Shown: piece by piece, positions 1-8,392 of the stretch
Layout: each line of letters starts with the position of its first letter
How positions within the stretch are numbered: the first letter of the stretch is position 1
Source of the DNA: Cellulomonas composti
GTDB taxonomy: Bacteria > Actinomycetota > Actinomycetes > Actinomycetales > Cellulomonadaceae
DNA length: 64,000 nucleotides
Direction of reading: 5' to 3'
Assembly (NCBI RefSeq): GCF_007990245.1
Contig: NZ_BJWG01000002.1
Location: forward strand, 248,001 to 312,000
Position numbers and translations under genes: made by a program
The notes under the pieces: model-generated
What the model saw: the letters and a program-made list of their open reading frames with translations, nothing else
What the model was told of the DNA's origin: nothing
The model's database searches: none

Positions 1-332
1 TCGGCCTCGGCCCGGACGCGCCCGCATGGGTCCACTGGCTGTTCGCGATGATGGCCGCCCGGTTCCTCGGCTACGCGTACGGGATGCTCGTCGCAGCGCG
101 CGACCCGCTCGGCAGCACGTCCTGGATCAACTCGATGATCGGCATCCAGGTGGTCGACTGGATCGCCACCGTCGTGTTCCTCGGCCGGGGCGACGTCACG
201 CTGCAGCAGGTCACGACCGCCGCGTTCATGCCTGTCCTGTTCGTCGCGGCGCTGCTCTGGTGGCACCCCCGCCGCCTCATGCGCACGCCGGCGCGCCCCG
301 CCGACGACCCCACGCTCACCCCCACGACCTGA
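1..332 (+). CDS. Membrane protein, 3' part only (5' end outside window)
   Basis: The reading frame is open from the window edge (codons begin at base 3) to the TGA at 330-332, so only the last 109 residues are visible. At least three hydrophobic stretches can be seen: WLFAMMAARFLGYAYGMLVA, a segment around GIQVVDWIATVVF, and AAFMPVLFVAALLWW, followed by an Arg/Pro-rich cytoplasmic tail. This is a small integral membrane protein of unknown function. No catalytic motif is visible. It converges on the beta-glucosidase gene, with a long hairpin between them. An internal ATG at 48 exists, but the frame continues upstream with membrane-protein-like sequence. Confidence 0.6.
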   Translation, partial: GLGPDAPAWVHWLFAMMAARFLGYAYGMLVAARDPLGSTSWINSMIGIQVVDWIATVVFLGRGDVTLQQVTTAAFMPVLFVAALLWWHPRRLMRTPARPADDPTLTPTT

Positions 333-348
333 TCCGCCGTCCCCTCGA

Positions 349-408
349 TGCAGGGATCGATGCAGGTCTTGGCGGCTCAGGCCGCCGGATCCTGCATCGA
401 TCCCTGCA
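349..408. repeat. Perfect 18-bp inverted repeat with nested inner stem
   Basis: TGCAGGGATCGATGCAGG (349-366) is matched exactly by its reverse complement at 391-408. The 24-nt loop holds a second stem, GGCGGC-TCAG-GCCGCC. It lies between the stops of two convergent genes, which suits a bidirectional terminator, although there is no T-run. The arm also contains a direct repeat of GATGCAGG. Confidence 0.7.
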
Positions 409-409
409 C

Positions 410-2704
410 TCACGCGGTGGACGGGGTCGCGGTGGACGGGGTCGCGGTGACCTCGAGGACGGCCGTCAGGGTTGCGCGCGAGTCGCCGCCGACCCAGACG
501 TCGATCGTCGTCTCGTCCTGGACGTAGCCGCGCGTCGCGGCGCTCCAGTAGCGCAGGTCGTCGGGGCCGAGCAGGAAGGTCACGGTCCGCGTCGCGCCGG
601 CCGCGACCGGTACGCGCTCGAACGCCTTGAGCTCGCGCACCGGCCGCGACGAGGTCCCGTGCCGCTGGTGAATGTAGAGCTGCACGACCTCGTCGGCGTC
701 GCGCGACGAGGTGTTGGTGACGTCCACCGAGACCACCACGCTCTCGCCGACCCCGATCACCGACCGGCTCAGTCGGAGGTCGGCGTACTCGAACGCCGCG
801 TACGAGAGGCCGTGCCCGAACGGGAACAGCGGGACGCTCTCCTCCTCGAAGTACCGCGAGTCCGCCTCGTCGGGCTGGAACGTGCGCAGGTGCGAGTAGA
901 CGACCGGCACCTGGCCGACGTGCTGCGGCCAGGTGAAGGGCAGCCGTCCCGCGGGAGAGACGTCGCCGAGCAGCATCGACGCGACGGCGTCGCCGCCGCG
1001 CGTGCCCGGGTACCAGACCTGCACGATCGCGGGCACGTGCGCGGCGGCCCAGCGCAGGTCCAGCGGGCGTCCGGACATCACGACGAGCACGACGGGCGTA
1101 CCCGTGGCGACGATCCGCTCGAGCTGCTCCTGCTGGCGCCCGGGGAGCGCGAGCGTCGCGGTCGAGGCCTTCTCCCCGATCTGGTTCTGCCACTGTCCGA
1201 CGACGACCACGGCGACCTGGCTGGCGGCCGCGAGGTCGACCGCGGCGTCCATCGCGGCGTCGTCGTCGTAGTCCGCCGGCGTCGTGCCGATGTGCGGGTC
1301 ACGCGCGTCGAACATCGACGCGAACTTCCGGTCCACGATCCCCGCGCCGGGCGCGTGCCTGACGACGTCGCCCAGCCGCGCACGCAGCCCTTCGACGATC
1401 GTCACGGTCTCGGCGACGTCGTGGTCGAACACCCACGGGCCGAGGGTGTCGCGCTTGCTGTCCGCGAGCTGGCCGATCACCGCGACGGACTGCAGCCCCT
1501 CGGCCGCGAGCGGGAGCGCGGCACCGTCGTTCTTCAGCAGCACGAACGTCTGCTCCGCGGTGGTGCGCGCCAGGTCCCGGTGCTCGGGCGCGGTGACGAC
1601 AGCGTCCGCCGCCGCCTCGTCGGCGTATGGGTTCTCGAACAGGCCGAGCCGGAACTTGGCTGTCAGAACCCGCCGGACGGCGTCGTCGACGAGGTCCTGC
1701 GGGACCAGACCCTGCGCGACGGCCTCCGCGAGGTGCCCGAACGCCGGCTCGGTCATGCACATCTCCATGTCCAGGCCGGCCACGATCGCGCGCGCACCCG
1801 CGTCCGTCGCGTCCTTCGCGAAGTGCTGGACCTCGAGCGACTTCACGGCGTTCGCGTCGGAGACGACGAAGCCTTCGAAGCCGAGCTCGTCGCGCAGCAC
1901 GTCCCGCAGGAGCCACCGGTTGCCCGAGGCCGGGACGCCGTTGAGGTCCATGTACGCGCCCATGACGTTGGCCGCACCCGCCTCGACCGCCGCGCGGAAC
2001 GGGGGGAGGTAGACGTTCCAGAGCTCGGAGTCGGAGATCTCGGCGTCCTCGTAGTCACGTCCACCGCGTGCGGCGCCGTACCCGGCGAAGTGCTTGGGGC
2101 CGGCCAGCACGTTCTCGCCGCCGAGGTCGCCCTGGAAGCCCCGCACCTGGGCCGCCGCCATCGCGGCGCCGAGCACCGGGTCCTCGCCCGCGCCCTCGAT
2201 CATCCGTCCCCACCGCGGGTCACGCGCGATGTCGACCATCGGGGCGAACGACCAGTGGATGCCGATGGCCCGCGCCTCACGCGCCGCGACGGCCTGGGCC
2301 GACTCCGCACCGGCCGGGTTCCAGCTCGCCGCCATCGCGATCGGCACCGGGAAGATCGTGCGCAGACCGTGGATCACGTCGTACCCGACGATCAGCGGGA
2401 TGCCGAGGCGTGTGTCCTCGACCGCCGAGCGCTGCAGCCGGTTCACGAGCTCGACGTCGTGCACGAACAGCACCGACCCGGCCCCGCCCGCGGCGATCGC
2501 GGCGTCCACCACGCGCGACTGCCGCACGTACCACCGGTAGTCGGCCGGGACCGTCTCGAGGTCGGCGTCGGCCGGCACCGTGCCGTCGCCGAAGTAGAAG
2601 TACTGCGTGATCTGGCCGGCCTTCTCCTCGAGCGTCATCCGCGCGAGCAGGTCCTCGACCCGCTCGTCGATCGGCCGGGCAGGGTCGCGATACGGCTGGG
2701 ACAT
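410..2704 (-). CDS. bglX: Glycoside hydrolase family 3 beta-glucosidase
   Basis: 764 residues, the usual size for BglX-type beta-glucosidases, which remove terminal glucose from cellobiose and short beta-glucans. Order of domains: GH3 TIM barrel (about 1-370), alpha/beta sandwich (about 390-600), C-terminal fibronectin-III-like domain (about 660-755). The substrate-binding KHF motif is at K204-H205, and the nucleophile is Asp283 in VVSDANAV. GEKAST in the second domain is the likely acid/base region. The start is the ATG at 2704, preceded by GGAGGA 6 nt upstream; the frame is open further upstream but that sequence is not protein-like. There is no signal peptide, so the enzyme is probably cytoplasmic and acts on imported cellodextrins. 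Its relationship to the cellobiose phosphorylase at 52.6 kb is functional, not positional. Confidence 0.93.
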   Translation of the reverse strand: MSQPYRDPARPIDERVEDLLARMTLEEKAGQITQYFYFGDGTVPADADLETVPADYRWYVRQSRVVDAAIAAGGAGSVLFVHDVELVNRLQRSAVEDTRLGIPLIVGYDVIHGLRTIFPVPIAMAASWNPAGAESAQAVAAREARAIGIHWSFAPMVDIARDPRWGRMIEGAGEDPVLGAAMAAAQVRGFQGDLGGENVLAGPKHFAGYGAARGGRDYEDAEISDSELWNVYLPPFRAAVEAGAANVMGAYMDLNGVPASGNRWLLRDVLRDELGFEGFVVSDANAVKSLEVQHFAKDATDAGARAIVAGLDMEMCMTEPAFGHLAEAVAQGLVPQDLVDDAVRRVLTAKFRLGLFENPYADEAAADAVVTAPEHRDLARTTAEQTFVLLKNDGAALPLAAEGLQSVAVIGQLADSKRDTLGPWVFDHDVAETVTIVEGLRARLGDVVRHAPGAGIVDRKFASMFDARDPHIGTTPADYDDDAAMDAAVDLAAASQVAVVVVGQWQNQIGEKASTATLALPGRQQEQLERIVATGTPVVLVVMSGRPLDLRWAAAHVPAIVQVWYPGTRGGDAVASMLLGDVSPAGRLPFTWPQHVGQVPVVYSHLRTFQPDEADSRYFEEESVPLFPFGHGLSYAAFEYADLRLSRSVIGVGESVVVSVDVTNTSSRDADEVVQLYIHQRHGTSSRPVRELKAFERVPVAAGATRTVTFLLGPDDLRYWSAATRGYVQDETTIDVWVGGDSRATLTAVLEVTATPSTATPSTA

Positions 2705-3029
2705 CGTCGTTCCTCCGGGCCTTCGGTGCTGGGCGAGCGGGCCATCGCTCCGTCGGCCGCGGCGAGCCCAGTCGTCCTGGGCGGTGTCGGTCCGACCGCG
2801 GTAGACGGTACCGACGTTTCGTCCGCGGGGTCGCGCGACGATCGCGTCGACGACAGCTTCGCGACGGCGACAGCTTCGCGACGGAATCGCAGCGTGTCCT
2901 CGGAGCTCGCCGACGACCCTGCGCACCGTGGCGCAGCACGCGGTCGCCTGAGCTCGCCTCGGCCGGGCCCGTACGATTGCCCGGGCCCGCGAGACCGCGA
3001 CGGCCTTCCCCTTGCAGGACGGACGGCGC
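2705..3029. other. Divergent intergenic region, bglX / zinc-ribbon SDR
   Basis: About 325 bp without a credible gene. It holds the bglX ribosome site, a short palindrome CGGTA-GACGG-TACCG (2798-2812), a tandem 17-bp repeat (2851-2884) and a possible plus-strand -10 box TACGAT (2972-2977) inside a GGGCCCG...CCGGGCCC stem. No CebR-type TGGGAGCGCTCCCA box was found here, unlike at the cellobiose phosphorylase gene. Confidence 0.5.
2851..2884. repeat. Tandem 17-bp repeat upstream of bglX
   Basis: CGACAGCTTCGCGACGG occurs twice head to tail (2851-2867 and 2868-2884), about 150 bp upstream of the bglX start. It may be a pair of regulator sites; the unit is not palindromic. No regulator gene lies next to it. 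Confidence 0.6.
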
Positions 3030-4538
3030 ATGAGCGCGCACACGACCACGCCGCTTGACGACCTCGGCGACGCGACCTCCGAGCGGCTCGGCGTCGACCC
3101 CACCGACTTCGCGACGTTCCTGCGGGTGATGGACCAGGTCGCCGTCCTGCCCCAGACGCACGCGCAGCACACGGCGGCGCGCCGTGCCTCGTCGGCGTTG
3201 TTCAAGGCGGCCAAGAAGCACCGGCGCGGCGAGAAGCGCCGCGTGCTCGCCGCGGCAGACGCCGCCGTCATCGCCGCCACCGCCACCGGGAGCCCGGGGC
3301 GCATCGACGACGAGACGAACGGCCTGCCGCTGACCTCGGCGGCGCCCGGAGCCGTCGCGGGGACGCTCCTGCGCGCACGCCCGTGCTACGTGTGCAAGCA
3401 GGACTACACCGTCGTCGACGCCTTCTACCACCAGCTCTGCCCGGCCTGCGCGAGGCTGCACCACGCCAAGCGCGACGCACGCACGGACCTCACCGGACGC
3501 CGGGCGTTGCTCACCGGGGGGCGGGCCAAGATCGGCATGTACATCGCGCTGCGGCTGCTGCGCGACGGTGCCGACCTGACGATCACCACCCGCTTCCCGC
3601 GCGACGCCGTCCGCCGCTTCAGCGCGATGGACGACGCGAAGGACTGGCTGCACCGGCTGCACGTCGTCGGGATCGACCTGCGCGACCCGTCGCAGGTCGT
3701 CGCGCTCGCGGACCACGTCGCGGCGCAGGGTCCGCTCGACGTCCTCATCAACAACGCCGCGCAGACCGTGCGCCGCTCGCCCGGGGCGTACACCCGGCTC
3801 GCCGACGCCGAGCAGAGCCCGCTGCCGGCAGATGCCGCCCGCATGATCACGACCTTCGGGCACACCAGCGACGCCCACCCGCGCGCACTGGCGGGTTCCG
3901 TGAGCGACCTGACGAGCCCCGCGCTCGCGATCGAGCGTGCGGCCCGCGCCGCCGACGAGCTCGTCGAGCAGTCCTTGACCGCTCAGGCGGCCGGCCTGGA
4001 ACGGCTCGTGGCGGGCACGTCGATCGACGCCGGCGGGCTGATCCCGGACGTGGCGGAGACGAACAGCTGGGTCGCGACCGTCGAGCAGGTCGACCCGATG
4101 GAGCTGCTCGAGGTCCAGCTCTGCAACCAGACCGCGCCGTTCATCCTCGTGAGCCGCCTGCGGCCGGCGCTCGCCGCGTCGCCGGCACGGCGAACGTACG
4201 TCGTCAACGTCTCCGCGATGGAGGGCGTGTTCTCACGGGGGTACAAGGGCCCCGGGCACCCGCACACGAACATGAGCAAGGCAGCGCTCAACATGCTGAC
4301 GCGCACCAGCGCGGCCGAGATGCTCGCGGACGGCATCCTGATGACGGCCGTGGACACCGGGTGGATCACCGACGAGCGACCCCACCCCACCAAGGTGCGG
4401 CTCGCCGAGGAGGGCTTCCACGCACCCCTGGACCTGGTCGACGGTGCCGCGCGCGTCTACGACCCGATCGTGCGCGGCGAGGCCGGCGAGGACCTCTACG
4501 GCTGCTTCCTCAAGGACTACACCCGCGCCGCCTGGTGA
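3030..4538 (+). CDS. SDR-family protein with N-terminal four-cysteine (zinc-ribbon-like) segment
   Basis: 502 residues, about twice the length of a classical short-chain dehydrogenase. The N-terminal third is helical and ends in a CYVC...CPAC pair of CxxC motifs that could bind zinc. A Rossmann domain follows, with the dinucleotide motif TGGRAKIG and the NNA motif (LINNAAQ). The SDR serine is present (VNVSAMEG), but the usual YxxxK is THR-N-M-S-K: Lys417 is kept while the position four before it is Thr413; a Tyr lies eight residues further upstream. The reaction is therefore unclear. The start is the ATG at 3030; a TTG at 3012 is possible. It stands alone, with no operon partner. Confidence 0.8.
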   Translation: MSAHTTTPLDDLGDATSERLGVDPTDFATFLRVMDQVAVLPQTHAQHTAARRASSALFKAAKKHRRGEKRRVLAAADAAVIAATATGSPGRIDDETNGLPLTSAAPGAVAGTLLRARPCYVCKQDYTVVDAFYHQLCPACARLHHAKRDARTDLTGRRALLTGGRAKIGMYIALRLLRDGADLTITTRFPRDAVRRFSAMDDAKDWLHRLHVVGIDLRDPSQVVALADHVAAQGPLDVLINNAAQTVRRSPGAYTRLADAEQSPLPADAARMITTFGHTSDAHPRALAGSVSDLTSPALAIERAARAADELVEQSLTAQAAGLERLVAGTSIDAGGLIPDVAETNSWVATVEQVDPMELLEVQLCNQTAPFILVSRLRPALAASPARRTYVVNVSAMEGVFSRGYKGPGHPHTNMSKAALNMLTRTSAAEMLADGILMTAVDTGWITDERPHPTKVRLAEEGFHAPLDLVDGAARVYDPIVRGEAGEDLYGCFLKDYTRAAW

Positions 4539-4598
4539 CGCGGTTCGCGCGCAGCCGAGCCCGGACTGCTGGGGTGACGGCGCCGTCGTCGTCACCAC

Positions 4599-5444
4599 TT
4601 ACTCGGACCGGGCCCCTCGCTGGAGGCCTAGCAGGGCGGCGCTGCGGTCCCAGAGCTCCCGCGCGAGGTCGTCGTCGCGCGCCTGCGGACCGGCCGAGGC
4701 GACGGCGTCACCCTCGTAGTACGCGCCGGGGACCCACGTCACACCAGGGGTTCCCTCGGCGAGCCGCACCAGGCGCTCGCCACCCCGCTCGGCCGGCTCC
4801 AGCACCAGCCGCGCGAGCGGCGTGCGGTACACGAGCCGGAACCAGCTCGTCGATCCGGCGGCGAACGACGTCGCGATCATGCCGGGATGGAACGCGACAG
4901 CGTTCACCCCGCGCGGGCCGAGCCGGCGCTGCAGCTCCGTGGTGAACAGGACGTTCGCGAGCTTCGCGTCGCCGTAGGCCCTGTTCGGCGAGTAGTCGCG
5001 CTCGAGCTGCAGGTCGTCGAGATCGAGGCGGCCGTACCGGCGGGCCGCGACGCTCGACGTCTGCACCAGGCTCGCGCCGCTCTCGACCAGCCGATCGGTC
5101 AGCAGCGCCGTGAGCAGGAACGGCGCGAGATGGTTGACCTGGAACGTCGCCTCGAAACCGTCGGCCGTCACGCGTCGCGCGGCCATGATCGCGCCCGCGT
5201 TGTTCGCCAGGACGTCGATGCGCGGGTACGCCGCGAGAAGCTCGGCCGCCAGCGCGCGCACCTGCGCGAGATCCGCGAAGTCGGCGACGTGGCTCGGTGC
5301 ACCGAGCTCCGCGCCGAGCGCGCGCGTCTTCGTCGGGCTGCGTCCGACGAGCACGACACGTGACCCGTGCGCGGCCAGGAGGCGCGCCGCGGCGGCGCCG
5401 ACACCGTCGCTCGCACCGGTCAGGACGATCGTGCGAGAGGCCAT
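4599..5444 (-). CDS. Classical SDR NAD(P)-dependent oxidoreductase
   Basis: 281 residues. It has the cofactor motif TGASDGVG at residues 9-16, NNAG, a catalytic Ser (QTSSVAA) and a complete YGDAK active-site motif. The length and the extended C-terminus resemble retinol-dehydrogenase/WW-domain-oxidoreductase-like SDRs that reduce or oxidise a lipid-like alcohol; the substrate cannot be told from sequence. The start is the ATG at 5444; two in-frame GTG-like codons precede it. A CAGGGT box 6 nt upstream might be a -10 element of a leaderless transcript. Confidence 0.88.
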   Translation of the reverse strand: MASRTIVLTGASDGVGAAAARLLAAHGSRVVLVGRSPTKTRALGAELGAPSHVADFADLAQVRALAAELLAAYPRIDVLANNAGAIMAARRVTADGFEATFQVNHLAPFLLTALLTDRLVESGASLVQTSSVAARRYGRLDLDDLQLERDYSPNRAYGDAKLANVLFTTELQRRLGPRGVNAVAFHPGMIATSFAAGSTSWFRLVYRTPLARLVLEPAERGGERLVRLAEGTPGVTWVPGAYYEGDAVASAGPQARDDDLARELWDRSAALLGLQRGARSE

Positions 5445-5545
5445 GACGACACCCTGCCACCCGTTGACCGGAGCGCACCGCCGGCGGAAGACTGGACAAG
5501 GCCGACGAATCCGCCGGCTCCGGGGGCGGCTGGAACGGCACGGAC

Positions 5546-7909
5546 ATGGGTCCCGAGCACGCGGGCACCACGACGACGGCAGCAGCCGTCCAGCCGCACG
5601 CGCCGTCACCCGGCGCCGCGCACGCGGTCCATCTCCCGGCGCCGCTGTCGGTCGGCGCCGTCGGCGACCCGCTCGAGGCGGACGCCGACGCTCGCGCCGG
5701 CCGGGCCCTCGCCCGCCTCGAGCGCCTGCCACGGGCCTCCGGACGACGCCCGGCACGCCGCTCGACGTCGCTCGTCGTCGGACGGCTCGGTCGAGCGGGC
5801 GGCGAGCTCGACCGGGCGACCGGCGACCGGATCGAGGAGCTGCGCGCCGGCGGCCAGGAGCTCGACGGCGACGTGCGACGGCGGATGGAGCGCGCGTTCG
5901 GCACGAGCCTCGGGCGCGTCCGGCTGCACGCCGACGACGAGGCCGCGCGACTGAGCGCCGGCATGTCGGCGACGGCCTTCACGTCCGGGCAGGACGTCTT
6001 CCTCGGTCACGGCGTCGACCCGGGCGACCCGGCGGGCGAGCGGGTGCTCGCGCACGAGCTCGCGCACACGCTGCAGCCCGACCAGCAGCCGGGCACCGCC
6101 CCGCTGCGGCGGTACATCGAGATGGGGAAGTACGACGGCACAAGACGTGAGGACCAGGCCTGGTACCACGCGGCGCTCGGCACCGGCCAAGGCTCGAGGC
6201 TCCCGGCCGTGCAGATCGCGATCGCGAAGTGGATGATCGAGTCCAGGCACGTGACGTACCGGTTCAGCAACAAGCGCGAGCTCGTCGAGACGTTCACCAA
6301 GGCCACGACGGCGTTCACCGACGCGGTGGCGCGCACCGGTGCCCTCGTGCACGTCGGTCCGTTCACCGGCCCGGAGGATGCGCTCACCGCGTGGGTCCCG
6401 CCCGCCCGGCTCAGCGTCCCCGAGTCCGAGCGGGACGGTGCGACCACGTTCCAGGTGATCCGCCAGCACCCGCAGGAGCGCGGCGACATGCACGACGTCC
6501 GCGCCGCCGCGATGCTCGACGAGCGGATCCGGGTGATCCTCGTCGTCGACGACCTGGGCCAGCTCGGTGACGCCGCGCAGATCGTCGACTACTACCGCGG
6601 GCTGCCCTGGGTGCCGTTCGTCATCGTCGGACGCGGTGTGCCCCCACCGTGGAGCATGAACCTCTGGAAGACGACGAGCGCGACCGCAGTGATGCAGCGC
6701 GAGGCGCGCGCGAGGCCCGACGAGATCTCGGCCGAGCTCAGGAAGGCGGCGACCGGGGGCACGGAGAAGGTCTACACGAAGCTCTACGACGACGTGCTCG
6801 ACAAGACGTTCCACTTCGACCAGCTCGGCAGGAACGACCCGATCGCACTCATCAACTTCCGCGTCTCCGGGCACGGCGCCTTCACCGCACGTCAGCCCTC
6901 GCACCCCGAGCTCGACACCGGCACGGCCGGCTTCACCCAGCTCTGGGACGCAGCCCGGGATGCCGGCTACCGGCCCATCCCCGTCGGCGAGGTCAGCGCC
7001 GCCGCGCTCGCCGGGTGCGAGTTCCCGAAGGGCACCGCCTTCGACCCGGCGCGGCATCCGCACCTCATCGAGTACTACAAGCAGGTGGCCGCCGTGGTGG
7101 CCGCCGCCGATGCCGCGGCCAGCCCGAAGCCGGCACCGGCCGCGGCGTCGTCGATCCCCGGCTCCACGCTCGCCAAGCCTCCCGGACGTGCGGTGCGTGC
7201 TGCACGTGGACCGACGCCCGCCGCCGCGCCGCCGGCCCCGCTCGGCCCGAAGCTGCCGGCCCGCAACGTCGAGTACGGGTTGATCGCGCGGGTCGCCGAC
7301 CGCTTCCCTCGGGCCCGCGCGATCGGGATGCGCAGCGGCGGGCTCGACGCCATCGCGCACGCCGGCATCCCGGTGCTCTCGCTCGACGTCAAGCCGACAC
7401 CCGAGCAGGTCGGCGAACTCGGCGACGCGTACGGCCACCCCGAGGGGTGGAAGCGGGCCGCCAAGCGGGAGCAGATCCAACCGGGGCACTTCCACCAGGC
7501 GTTCGTCGACGTGCGCCATCCGGGGGCGGGTGGGTCTGCCGCCTGGCTGGCGGGTCTCCCGCCGCACGAGGCGCTGGCCGCCCTCTCCGACCGCAACTGG
7601 CCAGGCGAATTCTCCGAGACCGATCGGCGGCGGATCGTCGAGGAGATCACCACCAGCTTCGGACCGCTCAAGGAGGAGTCGGACGACGAGTTCGACGAGA
7701 AGCCCGACAAGAAGCCCGACGAGAAGCGTGCCGTGGGGCGGGGCGCTGGGCCGACCCCGCGGTCGGCGACCGAGAAGGCGCCGACGGCCGGCGGGTCGCT
7801 CGCCCGGTTGCCCGCGGCCAAGGACCCCGCCGCCAGGCCCATCCCTGCCGCTGCGTCTCCTGGTCCCCTGGGCCCCAGGCCGTCGTCGTCGGGCTCCGAG
7901 AAGAAGTAG
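5546..7909 (+). CDS. eCIS-core (DUF4157) domain protein with large C-terminal effector-like region
   Basis: 787 residues. Residues about 100-185 match the eCIS-core/DUF4157 pattern: an amphipathic ERAFGTSLGRVRLHADDEAA segment, a FTSGQDVFLG strand, then a zincin-like HELAH at 170-174. Such domains are found on cargo of extracellular contractile injection systems and on many orphan actinobacterial proteins. The rest has no signal peptide or membrane segment. Two portions look like Rossmann or GT-B folds, one around DYYRGLPWVPFVIVGRG and one around MRSGGLDAIAHAGIPVLSLD, separated by an Ala/Pro linker. The second resembles the donor-binding half of fucosyltransferase-like enzymes, which is an inference. 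The C-terminus is a charged, low-complexity Asp/Glu/Lys then Ala/Pro tail. No injection-system structural genes are nearby. Confidence 0.75.
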   Translation: MGPEHAGTTTTAAAVQPHAPSPGAAHAVHLPAPLSVGAVGDPLEADADARAGRALARLERLPRASGRRPARRSTSLVVGRLGRAGGELDRATGDRIEELRAGGQELDGDVRRRMERAFGTSLGRVRLHADDEAARLSAGMSATAFTSGQDVFLGHGVDPGDPAGERVLAHELAHTLQPDQQPGTAPLRRYIEMGKYDGTRREDQAWYHAALGTGQGSRLPAVQIAIAKWMIESRHVTYRFSNKRELVETFTKATTAFTDAVARTGALVHVGPFTGPEDALTAWVPPARLSVPESERDGATTFQVIRQHPQERGDMHDVRAAAMLDERIRVILVVDDLGQLGDAAQIVDYYRGLPWVPFVIVGRGVPPPWSMNLWKTTSATAVMQREARARPDEISAELRKAATGGTEKVYTKLYDDVLDKTFHFDQLGRNDPIALINFRVSGHGAFTARQPSHPELDTGTAGFTQLWDAARDAGYRPIPVGEVSAAALAGCEFPKGTAFDPARHPHLIEYYKQVAAVVAAADAAASPKPAPAAASSIPGSTLAKPPGRAVRAARGPTPAAAPPAPLGPKLPARNVEYGLIARVADRFPRARAIGMRSGGLDAIAHAGIPVLSLDVKPTPEQVGELGDAYGHPEGWKRAAKREQIQPGHFHQAFVDVRHPGAGGSAAWLAGLPPHEALAALSDRNWPGEFSETDRRRIVEEITTSFGPLKEESDDEFDEKPDKKPDEKRAVGRGAGPTPRSATEKAPTAGGSLARLPAAKDPAARPIPAAASPGPLGPRPSSSGSEKK

Positions 7910-7942
7910 CCACGCCGGTCCGGACCCACGGACCGGTCGGGC

Positions 7943-8302
7943 TCACGCTCCCGGATCCCGCTCAGGCTCGATGCGGTGCCAGGGGCGGCGGTCGTCGGTG
8001 GGAGTCGGGGTCGACGTGACGCGCACGGCGTACGTGGGCGGGTCCGCCGCGACGACGCCGAGGTAGTCGTGGCCCGTCATGTCGCACCACACCGGCAGGT
8101 CGATCGGGGCGACCGGGTCACGCGTCGAGAGGTGGACGACCGTGCCGTCGTCGAGCTCGGCGACGCGGCGACGCAGCAGGATCAGCAACCGCGCGCAGCC
8201 CAGGTCGCCGCCGTCGATCGTGACGACCGCACTCGAGGGCGTAGAACTCGAGGGCGCAGCGCTCGAGTGCGTAGAGCTCGAGGACATGGCGCTCGAGGAC
8301 AT
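7943..8302 (-). CDS. TusA-family sulfurtransferase-like small protein
   Basis: 119 residues. After a Ser/Thr/Ala-rich leader of about 27 residues comes a TusA-like domain: Cys36 in GGDLGCARL, a DDGTVVHLSTRDPVA strand and loop, and the DLPVWCDMTGHDYLG ending common in actinobacterial TusA-family proteins. Family members carry a persulfide on the cysteine and relay sulfur; the Pro that normally follows the Cys (CPxP) is missing here. The Ser-rich leader is encoded by a five-unit 15-bp tandem repeat that contains two candidate ATG codons (8302 and 8287), so the true start is uncertain. It is convergent with the eCIS-core gene and divergent from the peptidase. Confidence 0.7.
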   Translation of the reverse strand: MSSSAMSSSSTHSSAAPSSSTPSSAVVTIDGGDLGCARLLILLRRRVAELDDGTVVHLSTRDPVAPIDLPVWCDMTGHDYLGVVAADPPTYAVRVTSTPTPTDDRRPWHRIEPERDPGA

Positions 8303-8306
8303 GGCG
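8232..8306. repeat. Five tandem 15-bp units encoding a Ser-rich leader
   Basis: Units begin at 8232, 8247, 8262, 8277 and 8292, all starting CTCGAG; the last two are identical (CTCGAGGACATGGCG). The period is a multiple of three, so unit gain or loss would keep the TusA-like frame and change only the leader length and the start-codon choice. Confidence 0.85.
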
Positions 8307-8379
8307 CGATCTTCGCACGATCGACCCGCCGAGATGCGGGCCGGGGGCCGACTGGCAGCACCCGGGGGCCGTGCGTGTG

Positions 8380-8385
8380 TACCGT
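8380..8385 (+). promoter_or_regulatory. Leaderless -10 box of the M3 peptidase gene
   Basis: TACCGT ends 7 nt before the ATG at 8393, the spacing that places the transcription start on the start codon. There is no Shine-Dalgarno sequence. Confidence 0.45.
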
Positions 8386-8392
8386 CGGCCGC

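Noticed and set aside
26..3058. Open frame of 1010 codons on the plus strand across the beta-glucosidase gene
   Set aside because: Antisense shadow of bglX; low-complexity Arg/Asp/Val-rich translation and no start context.
5546..7909. Active contractile injection system locus
   Set aside because: Only an eCIS-core domain is present; no sheath, tube, baseplate, spike or AAA+ genes flank it.
7976..8392. Longer N-terminus for the M3 peptidase
   Set aside because: The frame is open upstream but overlaps the TusA-like gene on the other strand, and family similarity begins at the ATG at 8393.
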